Assembly: GCA_027578815.1 (NCBI GenBank)
Contig: JANBTH010000021.1
Coordinates: 1 to 56,502, forward strand
Reading direction: 5' to 3'
Source: Coemansia sp. RSA 1804
Lineage: Eukaryota > Kickxellomycota > Kickxellomycetes > Kickxellales > Kickxellaceae
DNA: 56,502 bases
Shown: positions 26,002-35,990 of the stretch, piece by piece
Layout of the letters: every line of letters begins with the position of its first letter
Numbering within the stretch: position 1 is the stretch's first letter
Notes under the pieces: generated by a model
Seen by the model: only the letters and a program-made list of their open reading frames with translations
The model's database searches: none
Told to the model about the DNA's origin: nothing
Translations under genes and position numbers: made by a program

Positions 26002-26129
26002 GCAGAAAATGAATGGGACTAGATATTTTTTCCTACAATTATATTCAATCGTATGGCAAGAACCAAGAAAAAGATAGAAAAAAGTCAGAATAAATGGAAA
26101 AATGAGTAGTTGAAAATTTTAGGAGACTC

Positions 26130-29100
26130 TCATGCGGTGGTCGATGCTGCAAACGGGAGAGAAATGGACCGCTGGTTGGCGGAGAATGCATTGATGGTGA
26201 TGTTGACGGGAGCCGAGTAGTCGACTACGCGCTCGAGGTCGCGGGTGTAGTAGGCCAGCTCCTCGGCAGACAGCGTGAAGGCAACCTCGGCAGCAGTTCC
26301 CTGCTTGACAAGGATCTTGTCAAAGCGGCGCAGACGCAGCAGCTCCGGCTCGTAGGTTGTGCGGAATGGCTGCGAGGTGTAGAGCATCACGGTCTCCCAC
26401 TGGTCGCGGGGCCCGGTGTTCTGCACAGTCAGCCGGAGCGTGACGGAGGAGCCGGGCGCGAGGTCCGAGCGGTCGGCGGTGATGTTGGAGAAGAGCATCT
26501 GCGAGTACCCGAGTCCGTGGCCAAAGGCCCACTGCGGACGGTACTCGGATCCGGCGCCCTGCCAGACGGTGTCGCGGGACTGCGACTCGTACTGCGGATA
26601 CGTGACGGGAAGCCGGCCGGACGGGTTGATCCGCCCGTACAGCGCCTCGGCAACAGGCAGGCCGCCGTGGATGCCCGGCGCATACGCCCACAGCACAGCG
26701 TCGGCGATGTCGGCTACCTCGCGCAGCAGCCGCGGCCGGCCCGAGACAAGCACAGCGGCAATCGGCTTGTTGACGGCAATCGACAGCTGCTTGACAAAGT
26801 TGATCTGGTGCGCATCCAGCGCCAGCTCATGCAGATCCGACTCTGCTGCTGCGCCAGCCGGCGTGTGCGGATGCTCGCCCAGCGCTACCACGATCTTGTC
26901 GGCCTCCTGCGCGAGCCGCACGATCTGGCCAAACTCGTCGGCCCGCACGGTGGACGAGTCGAGACTGAAGCCCTGGCGGTACACAAAGCTCCCTCTCTGC
27001 TCGGTGCCGGCCACCCGGCGCACGCCATCCATGACCGAATCGCCGAACCCGGCGTACGCAGCATCATCGGATTTGCCGCGCAGACGCAGGCTGCCCGAAG
27101 AGGCAAGCAGCGCGGTGGAGTTGAGGTGCGGGCCCAGGAACAGCACGCGCTCGGAGTCGGCGGCAAGCGGCAGCACCGCGTTCTGGTTCTTCAGCAGCGT
27201 CAGCGACTCGCGCACGGCGTTGCGCGCATCCTCGACGTCCTGGGAGGCGCCGACCAGCTCAATCAGCGCCGGATCCGCGTACGGCTTGGCGCCAAACAGA
27301 CCCAGATCCTTCTTCAGCTGCACGATGCGCGCCACCGACTCGCTCAGCCGGTCCTCGCGCACGCCGCCCGACTGCACCAGATCCAGCGCAGTTGCGGCAA
27401 ACAGGGCGCCGCTGTCGCCGGCGCTGGCGGTTCTGTCCTCGGCGTCGGAGATATCGACCGATGTGTTGTTGAGCGCCAGATAAACGGCGTCGGCGGCGCT
27501 TTCTGCGGCGTGAAAACTATGCGGTGGTTGCGAGCGGAGCAGAGAGTGCTTGTTGTTGTTGTTGTTGTTATTGCTGGCCATTGCCACGCCGCGGAAGCCG
27601 AGCGTGTCGCGCAGCACGTGCCTCAAGTAGAACGGCGACAGACCCAGCGCCTCGCCGTTGACTGCGCCGGCCGCCTGCATCAGCGCAGCCGCGCCGCCGA
27701 CGCGCATGGCAGCCTCGAACGGCGGCAGATGGTACTCGAACAGCTGCCGGTCGGGCACCGCGGCCTGCTGCTGGTGGAAGCGGCGGAGGCCAAGCTGCTG
27801 CTGCTGCTGCTGGCTGCCAGCACTGCTGCCGCCCGCACCAATGGCGGCGGAAGCAGTGCCAGCAACAAAGTTGCGCACGCAGCAGGCAACCCGCGCGCGA
27901 TCGCTCTTGTAGTCGCCCTGGAAGCCCCTGACGCTGTGCGCCGCCATGGCTGCCGCCAGCGTCGGGTCCTCGCCGAAGCCCAGCGCCGCATCCGCGCGCT
28001 TCTTCTCGACAGCCAGATCCGCACTCGGGCCCACGGCGCACTGGTACCCGGCGGCGCGCAGATCCTTCGCCGCAACACGGCCGGCCGCGTAGGCGCACAT
28101 CGGCTGCCACGACGCCGCCAGCGCAACGGGCGCAGGGAACATTGCGGCGCGCTTAATCGCCGGCGCCGCGCCATTTGCAGCCTCGAGCGTCCACAGCAGC
28201 GGAATGCGCGACCCGCGCGCCAGCGCAACCTGCTGCACCGTGCTTGTCAGGTTGGCCAGGCGCTGCGGCGAGTACTGCGCGAACCGCGCCGCCGCGCCGC
28301 CGCTGCTCTGTCCGGGCCACCCGACCACGGCGCCGACCTTCATGCGGTCGACCCAGTGCTCCACCGCCGTCATGTTGGCGCCGCCCGTCTGCGCATCCAC
28401 AAGCTGGTCCACGTGGATCTGCGTCATCTGCCCGGCCTTCTCCTCCGCCGTCAGCGACTCCACCAGCCGCCACACGTCCTCCTCAATCTTGCCCGGCGCA
28501 TCCGCCGGCGTCTTCAGGTCGCGCTCCGCGATTGCCGGGTACAGATCCACGCCGCCCGGCGTCAGCGGATCCAGCTCGCCCGGGCGGACCGCGGCTCCGT
28601 GCTGCTGCTGCATCCGGAGATGCTGCGCGTGCTCCGGCTTCGGCTCCGGTGCCAGCATCATTGCCGCCGGCGGCGGCTGCGGCGTGCGGTCCAGCAGCTC
28701 CGGAAGCTCCGCGGTCTTTGTGGGCCGCAGCAGCCGCGGTCTGTAGGGGTCGTTGATATCCACCGGCCGCGCAGCCCACGCAGAGGAATTGCTGCCGCCG
28801 TCGTTCTCTGCACCTTCGCCCGCTGAATCAGCTACGGAGGAAGAAGAAGAAGAAGAAGCCGTGGTTTCCTCGCCGACCTCGGGCCGGTTGTGTGTGGCCG
28901 TCCTCGGGTCCGCCGTCTGCTTGGCCTGGCTGTTGAAGATGTCGTAGTTCTCGGCATCCATCCGCGCGGGGCTCTTCTCGCCTCCGCTGTTGTTGCTAAA
29001 GTGGTTCAGCCGTGCGGGGCGCGGAGTCTCTGTTGCCGGCGGGCAGCAGTTTCCCTGGTGGTTGTTTCCCGCGTGCGTGGTGCAAATGTAACCGTTATGT

Positions 29101-29966
29101 TGGTAGTCCAGCGTGCATGTCTGCTCCGGGTACTTTATGTACGGCGGCTGCTGCTGCGGGTATTGCTGGGGCTGCTGGTAAGGAGATTGCTGGCTCTGAC
29201 ACGCTGCTGGGTTCTGCGTCTGGTATCCTCCTGGCTGCTGGCCCTGACACGCTGTTGGATTCTGTGTCTGGTACCCTCCTGGATTCTGTGTCTGATACCC
29301 TCCTGGTTGCTGAGTCTGGTACTGTTGCTGAGTCTGATACCCTCCTGGCTGTTGAGTCTGGTACTGCTGTTGAGTCTGATATCCTCCTGGCTGCTGCGTC
29401 TGGTACCCTCCTGGGTTCTGTGTCTGATACCCTCCTGGCTGCTGGCCCTGGTACTTGTTCTGGTTCTGGTTCTGGCCCTGGCCCTGGGTCGGATATGGCG
29501 CCGCATACCCGGTGTTTCCACCACAGCCATTAGCCGACGGCGGCACCAGACTCAGGTTGACATTGATAGTGGTGCAGGTCGCATGCTTGGATCCCGCCGA
29601 ATTCTCGTCGCAATCGCTGTCGCTGTCGCTGCCACTGTTGTTGCCTTCGTCATCGTCGCCGCCGTTGCCGGCGACCTTGTACTTGAACCGACGCAGCTCC
29701 GACACAGATCCTGTGGCTGCTGCTGCTACCACTGACGCAGTCTGCTGCGTGTCCTGGTGGTAGCTGCTGGACGCTTGGATGTCGGCCACCAGCTGCTTAT
29801 CGCTGCCGCCCAGGCACTGCAATACGCCTCCGCCACTCTTGTTTCCGGCGCCGGCGTCGCAGCTGCCCACGCTGGCCTGCGCCATGAGGATGAGCGTCAG
29901 TGTCCAGACTGTCAGCGCCGACCGCTTGCATGTTGCTTTTGACGAGTGGTAGTAGTGGTACTGCAT
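26130..29966 (-). CDS. GH3-like pseudoenzyme with PGGYQTQ repeat domain
   Basis: 1278 residues, paralogue of the GH3 at 10.9-13.9 kb. A long signal sequence (hydrophobic about 17-34) is followed by an acidic region, seven PGGYQTQ-type repeats (about 174-260), and a small Cys cluster (C284, 295, 307, 308). The GH3 modules (TAEEKAGQMTQIHVDQL onward, about 500-1270) retain the fold, including RIVQLKKDLGLF and ESLTLLKNQN, but catalytic positions are changed: the nucleophile Asp is Ser798 (VAMASNNN), the KH pair is Arg698-Asn699, GLDSVRG is TLEAANG (Glu595), and YAE is HTP. The fibronectin III end is intact. The frame is open throughout, so it is not a simple pseudogene. Likely a secreted non-catalytic glucan-binding or wall protein (inference). 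Confidence 0.85.
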   Translation of the reverse strand: MQYHYYHSSKATCKRSALTVWTLTLILMAQASVGSCDAGAGNKSGGGVLQCLGGSDKQLVADIQASSSYHQDTQQTASVVAAAATGSVSELRRFKYKVAGNGGDDDEGNNSGSDSDSDCDENSAGSKHATCTTINVNLSLVPPSANGCGGNTGYAAPYPTQGQGQNQNQNKYQGQQPGGYQTQNPGGYQTQQPGGYQTQQQYQTQQPGGYQTQQQYQTQQPGGYQTQNPGGYQTQNPTACQGQQPGGYQTQNPAACQSQQSPYQQPQQYPQQQPPYIKYPEQTCTLDYQHNGYICTTHAGNNHQGNCCPPATETPRPARLNHFSNNSGGEKSPARMDAENYDIFNSQAKQTADPRTATHNRPEVGEETTASSSSSSSVADSAGEGAENDGGSNSSAWAARPVDINDPYRPRLLRPTKTAELPELLDRTPQPPPAAMMLAPEPKPEHAQHLRMQQQHGAAVRPGELDPLTPGGVDLYPAIAERDLKTPADAPGKIEEDVWRLVESLTAEEKAGQMTQIHVDQLVDAQTGGANMTAVEHWVDRMKVGAVVGWPGQSSGGAAARFAQYSPQRLANLTSTVQQVALARGSRIPLLWTLEAANGAAPAIKRAAMFPAPVALAASWQPMCAYAAGRVAAKDLRAAGYQCAVGPSADLAVEKKRADAALGFGEDPTLAAAMAAHSVRGFQGDYKSDRARVACCVRNFVAGTASAAIGAGGSSAGSQQQQQQLGLRRFHQQQAAVPDRQLFEYHLPPFEAAMRVGGAAALMQAAGAVNGEALGLSPFYLRHVLRDTLGFRGVAMASNNNNNNNKHSLLRSQPPHSFHAAESAADAVYLALNNTSVDISDAEDRTASAGDSGALFAATALDLVQSGGVREDRLSESVARIVQLKKDLGLFGAKPYADPALIELVGASQDVEDARNAVRESLTLLKNQNAVLPLAADSERVLFLGPHLNSTALLASSGSLRLRGKSDDAAYAGFGDSVMDGVRRVAGTEQRGSFVYRQGFSLDSSTVRADEFGQIVRLAQEADKIVVALGEHPHTPAGAAAESDLHELALDAHQINFVKQLSIAVNKPIAAVLVSGRPRLLREVADIADAVLWAYAPGIHGGLPVAEALYGRINPSGRLPVTYPQYESQSRDTVWQGAGSEYRPQWAFGHGLGYSQMLFSNITADRSDLAPGSSVTLRLTVQNTGPRDQWETVMLYTSQPFRTTYEPELLRLRRFDKILVKQGTAAEVAFTLSAEELAYYTRDLERVVDYSAPVNITINAFSANQRSISLPFAASTTA
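29190..29455. repeat. Coding minisatellite for PGGYQTQ repeats
   Basis: Imperfect direct repeats built from CCTCC-TGG and CTGAGTCTG/CTGCGTCTG blocks (24- and 42-bp spacings on the plus strand). They encode seven PGGYQTQ units plus QTQQQY and NPTAC variants in the GH3-like protein. Copy number is likely polymorphic. Confidence 0.8.
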
Positions 29967-30402
29967 TGTTTCTGCATTGACATGTAAATAGCTAATAAAA
30001 CACGTTTACGTATGTTATCTAAATAGATAACCACCCAGTCAAGATAATGCTAAAGATGCTCGAGGAGACAAACGAACAAAATATACGGGAAAAAATAAGG
30101 ACCACATTAACTCAGCTCCAAACATCCATGATGGATAATAAAACAAGGACATTTGGTTTTTATATGAACAATCCCCGAAGGCTTCTTTTTTTATCCACAA
30201 ACGGTTTCAGATGAATTAACATGCACCAATTAGTATTACATATGAGAAAATATTAAGGATTCAGGAACCATCAGAACACTAATAGCACACGGTTTCAGAT
30301 TCTTTTTTTACCCAACTTTCTCACACACACGCGCACACATATGAAATACCATATTGTGGGAAAAAAAATCCAATAATTACACACAGGGTCTCCGCATCCA
30401 CG
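29967..30402. other. Spacer upstream of the GH3-like pseudoenzyme
   Basis: 436 AT-rich bases between the DUF4097-like stop and the GH3-like start, both on the minus strand. Presumed promoter of the GH3-like gene. A CA-repeat (CACACACGCGCACACA) lies near 30324. No gene seen. Confidence 0.55.
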
Positions 30403-32046
30403 TCAAGACGAAAATTCCAATGAAACTATGCCGTTAGACGAGACAGCCCTGATTTCCCCATCATCGGCGCCAAGGCGGTCGTTGACAAATGTTCCCTGCT
30501 TCATGGCGCCAGTAGCCGAGGTGAACTGCAGGTTCTCGCTATGGGCGCCTGCTGCCGTGACCTGCGTGTGAGAGTTGGAGGTGCGTGCCAGAAAGCTCCC
30601 GCCAATCCCCGCAACACTCACGCTGACCGGAGCATTGGATGACGAAACATCAACCACAACAGCACGCTTGCTTATGCTCCCCAGGCCCTGCTGCTTGGAG
30701 ATTCCCAGCATGGCATCCGCTGCGCGCTGCCGCCGCACACTGACGTCTACGGCGCCATTGGTTGTCCCAAGAATGGCGGCATCTCGTATCGCCACGCTGC
30801 CGCGAATCGGCGCATTGGATGTGGTGGCAGTCACCCTGGATGCCGCTACGTCTTCAATGGAGATGATCTCGTTGCTTGTTTCCGCCCGAATGCTTCCTTC
30901 TACTTCGACCCCGCGCATGCGGATTGCGCCGTTGGTTGTGTGTATCGAGAGCAGTCCGCCTTCGTCTCCGCCTCCTGCAATCGAGATGTTGCGAACGATG
31001 GCGTTGCCATTGGCGATTTCCACATCAACGGCCCTTGCATGCAGGGCTCCCAAGTCAACGGCCGACAGACTGCCTGTTGCCGTGCGCACATAGAGAAGCG
31101 GAAGCATACGATGGTCGGTCTCGGGGATGCTGATGTAAAGCGTGGTCCGGATGCATCCGTATGGCCAGCCCCAGTGCGGACGCTTTGCGCGCACCACAAG
31201 GCTGCTGTTTCTGCCTTCGCCAGCATGCTGCGCAGCCGGATCCTCCGACACGTCGCTTGCGTTGGTGGCCGCCACGGAGATCCTGTCGCCCCACACGGCG
31301 CCCTGGTTCTCCTCGGTCTCAACCACCGCACGGACCGTCACCCGCTGCGTGCCGTCGGTCTGCTTCACCAGATGCACCCGCGACAGGTTGATTCCGTCGG
31401 TGCTGTCGATGCGCAGCGGCGCATCCATCGGGAACCAGAACGCCTCATTCGTATGCACCTCCATCGTCTCCGCAGCGCAGCTCCACGTCTGGGATGGCGG
31501 CGGAGACCCGGGGAATGGCGACGGAGCCAGGTCGCGCACATACCGGAGTCCGCTCATAATGATACCCAGGGCAATGAGGACTAGTATCACGATACACATG
31601 CATCCGCACAGGCTTTTGCATAGTCGGCCGCAGCATCCGCCACCGTTGTTTCGCTGCCGCCTCTGTCTGAACCGAACAACCCGCGGAAGCAATGGCTGGC
31701 TCTCCTGTCCAGTCGCCACTTGCACAACCGTGTATCCTGGAAAGCTGGCCGGATGGTAGTAGAACTCGCTCGACTGGTTGCCTCCATTTATTACTGCTCC
31801 TGCTGGAGTGCCCTGGCCGCTGTTTGCTGCCGCTCCTGTTGCTACTGTCTGCGATGCACTAGGGCTACTGAAGCTGGTTGCAACCGCAATGGGCGTGTAT
31901 GGCGGAGGCAGCCCAATCACAGAGTCCGACGGCAGTAGTGTTGCCTCGTCACTTATCAGCGGAGGAAACGTCTCGGATGCCTTTTTTGCCTGGCCGGTGT
32001 TGGTCCGGCTGTTGCCGTTATTGTTGGACGACGACCTTGGTGGCAT
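30403..32046 (-). CDS. Single-pass membrane protein with DUF4097/adhesin-like ectodomain
   Basis: 547 residues. The N-terminal cytosolic part has a PPPY motif (47-50), the class of motif bound by WW-domain ubiquitin ligases such as Rsp5. A basic stretch and a cluster of six cysteines (138, 139, 143, 147, 149, 151), suited to palmitoylation, precede one transmembrane helix (about 150-167). The rest faces outward and shows the DUF4097-type repeats [TS][TS]NG[AI] and TSNAPI (TTNGAI, TSNEII, TSNAPI, TTNGAV, SSNAPV, TSNSHT, SSNGIV), typical of a right-handed beta-solenoid adhesin-like fold. No signal peptide, consistent with type II topology. Its ligand is unknown. Divergent from the small secreted pair. 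Confidence 0.75.
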   Translation of the reverse strand: MPPRSSSNNNGNSRTNTGQAKKASETFPPLISDEATLLPSDSVIGLPPPYTPIAVATSFSSPSASQTVATGAAANSGQGTPAGAVINGGNQSSEFYYHPASFPGYTVVQVATGQESQPLLPRVVRFRQRRQRNNGGGCCGRLCKSLCGCMCIVILVLIALGIIMSGLRYVRDLAPSPFPGSPPPSQTWSCAAETMEVHTNEAFWFPMDAPLRIDSTDGINLSRVHLVKQTDGTQRVTVRAVVETEENQGAVWGDRISVAATNASDVSEDPAAQHAGEGRNSSLVVRAKRPHWGWPYGCIRTTLYISIPETDHRMLPLLYVRTATGSLSAVDLGALHARAVDVEIANGNAIVRNISIAGGGDEGGLLSIHTTNGAIRMRGVEVEGSIRAETSNEIISIEDVAASRVTATTSNAPIRGSVAIRDAAILGTTNGAVDVSVRRQRAADAMLGISKQQGLGSISKRAVVVDVSSSNAPVSVSVAGIGGSFLARTSNSHTQVTAAGAHSENLQFTSATGAMKQGTFVNDRLGADDGEIRAVSSNGIVSLEFSS

Positions 32047-33019
32047 GGCTGAACAAACAAAAAATTGGGAGAAAAAAATGTGGAGTAGTGAAAAGTACAG
32101 GATGCAAGGGAGAGATGGAAAGAATAATTAGGCTATACAAAAAAAGAGGAAAAAAGGGAAAAAAAGGGAAAGAAAATTCCGCCACAATATTTCTGGATTT
32201 ACCACGATGACTTTAAAATTTTTTTGCAATTGGGAGTGTGAACACGCGCCAACTGGAAAACCAGCTATGGAAAATGACGCAGTTGCTCTGCAGCCCGCGA
32301 CTGCGGCTCGAATATCGAAGCATCGCACAAAGACGCATGCCAGCTCGAGCCGCATTTCAGAGTAAGGAGCCGACATGCTGGAAAGGGAACATGTCCTCAT
32401 TTTTTCCACAAACGAAACAAAAGCAAAGCAAGGAGAGGCGCAGAATCCAAAATAATAAAAGACATTGTCTAAAAGCAAAAACAAAGGACGAACAATCCAT
32501 TAAAGTAACAAACAAGAACAATCGACATTTGCCTTTTACAATCGACCAAATATAATAAAAAAAGTAAAAAAGATAAAGGCGAACATGCTGCTGGCCTACG
32601 ACCTTTACATATTTTGCTCTTTATATTCTACTTGTCCATATCCTAGATGAGCTGGTTGGTAAGACAAGACAAGACAAGACAAGACAAGACAATGTAGGCA
32701 AGAATCAATTACATTTCTCAAAAATAATAATAGCTGACAGAGGAAAAAAAAGGACCATCTATAACCAAACTACCACAACATTTTGCTTATTATCGCCTCT
32801 CCTGGTATCCAATTCGTTTCCTTCTTCTCTCTTGCCTTTTCGCTTTCTATCCGTTCGAAAATAAATAACCCTATTACCTTGCATTTCTTTATCATCCGAT
32901 CCGTTATCCCACCAGGTTCCTCGTCTCCTCTTTCCTTTTTTCTTTTCTCTAATCGCAACGCTCACCTCTCTCCCGTTCTCCCGAGTAAAGACGACCTCCT
33001 CTTCTTCTCTAGTCGTACG
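32047..33019. other. Divergent promoter region, adhesin-like / small secreted protein 1
   Basis: 973 bases. Contains six copies of AAGAC (32661-32690). From about 32785 to 33019 the plus strand is strongly pyrimidine-rich, as is common before highly expressed fungal genes. No extra gene supported. Confidence 0.55.
32661..32690. repeat. (AAGAC)6 microsatellite
   Basis: Six perfect tandem copies of the pentamer AAGAC in the divergent promoter region. Confidence 0.95.
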
Positions 33020-33226
33020 ATGAAGTTCATTCACTCCGTTTTTGTCGCCTTGCTTGTATTGGCAATGGTTGCGTTCGGTGCACCAATTGAAAGACGCGAT
33101 AATGGGCCTGTCCTGGCGCTGCCTGCGTCTGGTGAGGATTTGGGTCATTTTCTGTATCGTCTTCTTCATCCTTTACCACTTGCTGGAGCATTGCCGGAGG
33201 CTCTTGGCATTCCCAAACCAAAATAA
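33020..33226 (+). CDS. Small secreted protein 1 (68 aa), LPxSGE/PLPLxG family
   Basis: 68 residues. Signal peptide MKFIHSVFVALLVLAMVAFG (1-20), then APIERR, whose Arg-Arg (25-26) is a Kex2-type site, releasing about 42 residues. The mature part carries ALPASGE, a hydrophobic RLLHPLPLAGAL stretch and ALGIPKPK. No cysteines, so it is not a defensin or hydrophobin. The ATG at 33020 is the natural start; the frame is open upstream but lacks a signal peptide there. Residues 33-64 align without gaps with residues 29-60 of the protein at 34384, 19 of 32 identical. The long pyrimidine-rich leader suggests strong expression. Function unknown; amphipathic membrane- or wall-active peptide is a guess. 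Confidence 0.7.
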   Translation: MKFIHSVFVALLVLAMVAFGAPIERRDNGPVLALPASGEDLGHFLYRLLHPLPLAGALPEALGIPKPK

Positions 33227-34383
33227 TATTTTTATTTTTATATTTTGACCTTGTCCTGTGCTCCTACCTTTTTTTCCACACACCCTCCCCCTTTTCTTCA
33301 GGCTAGCAGGTTGAACTATAACAATTAATATATTTTGTTTAGCAATAAATCCGCAGAAATACACAACAAACTCATTTAGCGCAAGGGGCGATGGAAAACC
33401 CAACAAGAGAGAAACAATGGCAGCGAGATGTCATGTGCAGAGTGAATTAGTTTCTGAATAGGGATGTCAAGTTTTATATGCTTTATATGCTATCAAGCCA
33501 CGAAACGATTGCACTGTTTCTATTTTCCAGAAATATAAAGATCCGATGTTTTAGTTCAGCTACTGTTTTTAAATGCACAAACAATAAGGAAATGAAAAGA
33601 ATAGAATAGAATATAGAAAAAAGGGGAGCAAAGAGATAAAGCTGAATAGACCGTACGCCACACATGTAGAGGACTATTTTGCATTGTGCATCATCTATGT
33701 TTGAAATATGAACAATCGTTCCCTAGTTTTTATAACTATTTTTTGATTTGTTTGCTTTGTTTGTTCGTTTGTTTATTTGTTTTTTTTTGCATTTCTGTTG
33801 TGTTTTTGTTTTGTTTTGTTTATTTTTTGGTCTGCATGTACCGTTATAGTATTTTGCTTCTAGTCCGTTGTTAGACCACTGAGCCACCCAAACATTGGGC
33901 AATTTTTCAATTGATAACTATATAATATCCACAATCCAGCCTTTGGAAAATGACATTCTTTTAGAATTCTCTATCAATCGTTCCTAATTCGCTTCTACTC
34001 TACCATTTTTCGATTCTCTTTTTTCCCTCACTACAAAGTCCGATACTTGCCGTGTACATCCTCCCACCTTCCTTCCTCCTCCTTTCTCTCTCAAGCTCCT
34101 TATATCCTTCTTTTATTGCTCGCTTCTTCCGGTGCTGCCTTTTATTTATCTATTAATTCGCACACCTGTTCCTCCCCCTTGCTCTCATCCAAGACTCTAT
34201 TCCTTTAGCGCAGAATCCCAGTCCTTTTCTTTCCGCTTAACTACATTTTCGCACCCCTTTATGTACTAGGCATTTTACCCTTCTTCTCGCTACCACCCAG
34301 TCCTACTTTCGTTAAAGACAACATTTCCTGCTCACCCTCTCTCGTTTCAGCCTCTTTATTAAATCTTTACACGTTTGGCTATA
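33227..34383. other. Spacer between the paralogous secreted genes
   Basis: 1.16 kb. The right-hand ~400 bases are pyrimidine-rich on the plus strand and end in CTCGTTTCAG about 34 bases before the next ATG, so a 5' UTR intron acceptor is possible. A T-rich TGTTTGTTTG tract lies near 33750-33820. A tRNA A-box-like word on the minus strand near 33870-33890 has no B box. No further gene is supported. Confidence 0.5.
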
Positions 34384-34872
34384 ATGAATTTCCGCGGTGT
34401 ACTTGCATTCATTGCTGCGTTTGTAGCGTTTGTGGCAGTGTCGCTTTCGGCGCCAACGCCTGAAACTGGAATAGCGCTTCCTGGGTCTGGGGAAACAACG
34501 CTTGGCTGGCTGAATCGCCTGATATCGCCGCTTCCGCTAGTTGGACCGCTAACCAAGGCGCTTGGAATTGCTCCTCCGCCGCCGCCTCCTCCGCCACAGC
34601 AGAAGAAGCCGCAGAGGAAGCCGCAGCGCAAACCACAGAAGCCTGCTCAGCGTCGTCCGCAGCAGAAGCAGCGTCCTCAGGCCAGACCTCAGCCGCAGCG
34701 CGCCCCTCCTCCTGCTGCCGGTGGACCTCAGGCTGCGCCAGCTGCTGCTGCTCCACCTCCGCAGAGACGCCCGGCCGGAGCACCCCAGCAGAGGAATCCT
34801 TCTGCCAACAACCCGCTCGGTCTGAACCCTGCTGCTCTGTCTGGTCTGCAAGGCCTTGGCATGTTCCACTAG
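34384..34872 (+). CDS. Small secreted protein 2 (162 aa) with basic Pro/Gln-rich tail
   Basis: 162 residues from the ATG at 34384. Signal peptide about 1-22 (hydrophobic, ending SLSAP). Residues 29-60 (ALPGSGE ... RLISPLPLVGPL ... ALGI) repeat the core of small secreted protein 1. From about 63 the protein becomes poly-Pro then a highly basic Pro/Gln/Arg/Lys tail (KKPQRKPQRKPQKPAQRR and similar), then Pro/Ala-rich, ending NPLGLNPAALSGLQGLGMFH. No cysteine. The basic tail could bind acidic wall polymers or polyphosphate (inference). It is a tandem paralogue with an added tail, so the conserved core is the likely functional unit. Confidence 0.72.
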   Translation: MNFRGVLAFIAAFVAFVAVSLSAPTPETGIALPGSGETTLGWLNRLISPLPLVGPLTKALGIAPPPPPPPPQQKKPQRKPQRKPQKPAQRRPQQKQRPQARPQPQRAPPPAAGGPQAAPAAAAPPPQRRPAGAPQQRNPSANNPLGLNPAALSGLQGLGMFH

Positions 34873-35990
34873 TTTTTTGATATCCTGCTTTTTTTTATTT
34901 CTCATGTGTAATCTCTATCATTTCTTTTTTCCTTTCTGTTTTCTAGCTAACCAGTAGTCACAGGGACTTTGGATTCATCGTTAATCCGGTCTAGTGATTT
35001 TATTTTTTGCTTTCTGTTTGGATAAATTAAATGAAAAATACAGGATATATACACCTTTCCTTTTTTTTCATACACTGAATCTTTTTTGTTTCTATTTTGT
35101 TTATTTATTGATTCCCTTTTTTCCACATCTTGTCCATTCCTGTCTGCAGAAATGAAAAAGGAAAAGAATATCAGCTGCTTGCAGGTTTATTGCTACTTTT
35201 TACATGGAAAATTGACATGGCGTGGTTTGCATTTGTGGATAAGCGCTGGGTTTTATCTCTTTTCTTGCAAATAAATGTGGGTCATTAAAAATGGAGAGAC
35301 GGCAGAAACAAAACAAAAACAAGCACTGACTATGAGTTTCTTTTGTGCTTGTCTTATTGGAGAGTATCTTTCCGCTGCGAATAACCAGATGCATTCCACT
35401 TCTACCTCTATTCTGGGTTTTCTTTCTGCTCTGTCACCAATTCACCCATTGCATCCCACACACGCACTAAACAGAATACGCATATGATAGTGCAATTGAA
35501 CATCCTTTTTGCTATTCTGGCTAACGCAATAATACTCTTTTTTTTTTCTCCCTTACCCTTCCAAACGTTAACATTCTTGCAAAGAAAGCCCAGTCGTGAA
35601 CAGCGTGCACCTGATATCATTGGCCACATGTCAGGCAAAATAGAGATAAAATAAGCAACTGTAGAAAGCGCGAAATGAAAAAAGACATCATGCAAATTAT
35701 GCAAAAAAAGCGAGCTAGTCAGTTCATTGTTCACGGTATGAATAAAAAAAGAGAAATCCAAAGGACAAAAGACGCGACTAGCAACTCAAAAACCCGCAAC
35801 TGAATCGCTATAATAACAAGAACGCCGGACAAGATTTTACAATTTTTTCTCCCAAACTTTTCTACTTTTTTTCTCTGTAAACTACAATATACACTTCTTC
35901 TTCTCTTGCTTCTGCCTGCCACGTCTTTGCGCTACATTCAAGAACATTCTAAACCCTTACATCATCAATAGTTATCTGTTATTAGCAAGA
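34873..35990. other. Intergenic region
   Basis: 1.1 kb of AT-rich, T-run containing sequence with several short frames lacking any feature. It includes the 3' end of small secreted protein 2 and the promoter of the zinc-finger microprotein. No RNA gene recognised. Confidence 0.5.

Noticed and set aside
33840..33900. tRNA-like 5' half on the minus strand (A-box TGGCTCAGTGG and GGACTAGAA reminiscent of tRNA-Ser).
   Set aside because: No B box (GGTTCGANNCC), the acceptor stem has no matching 3' partner, and no T-run terminator follows. At best a degenerate tRNA fragment.
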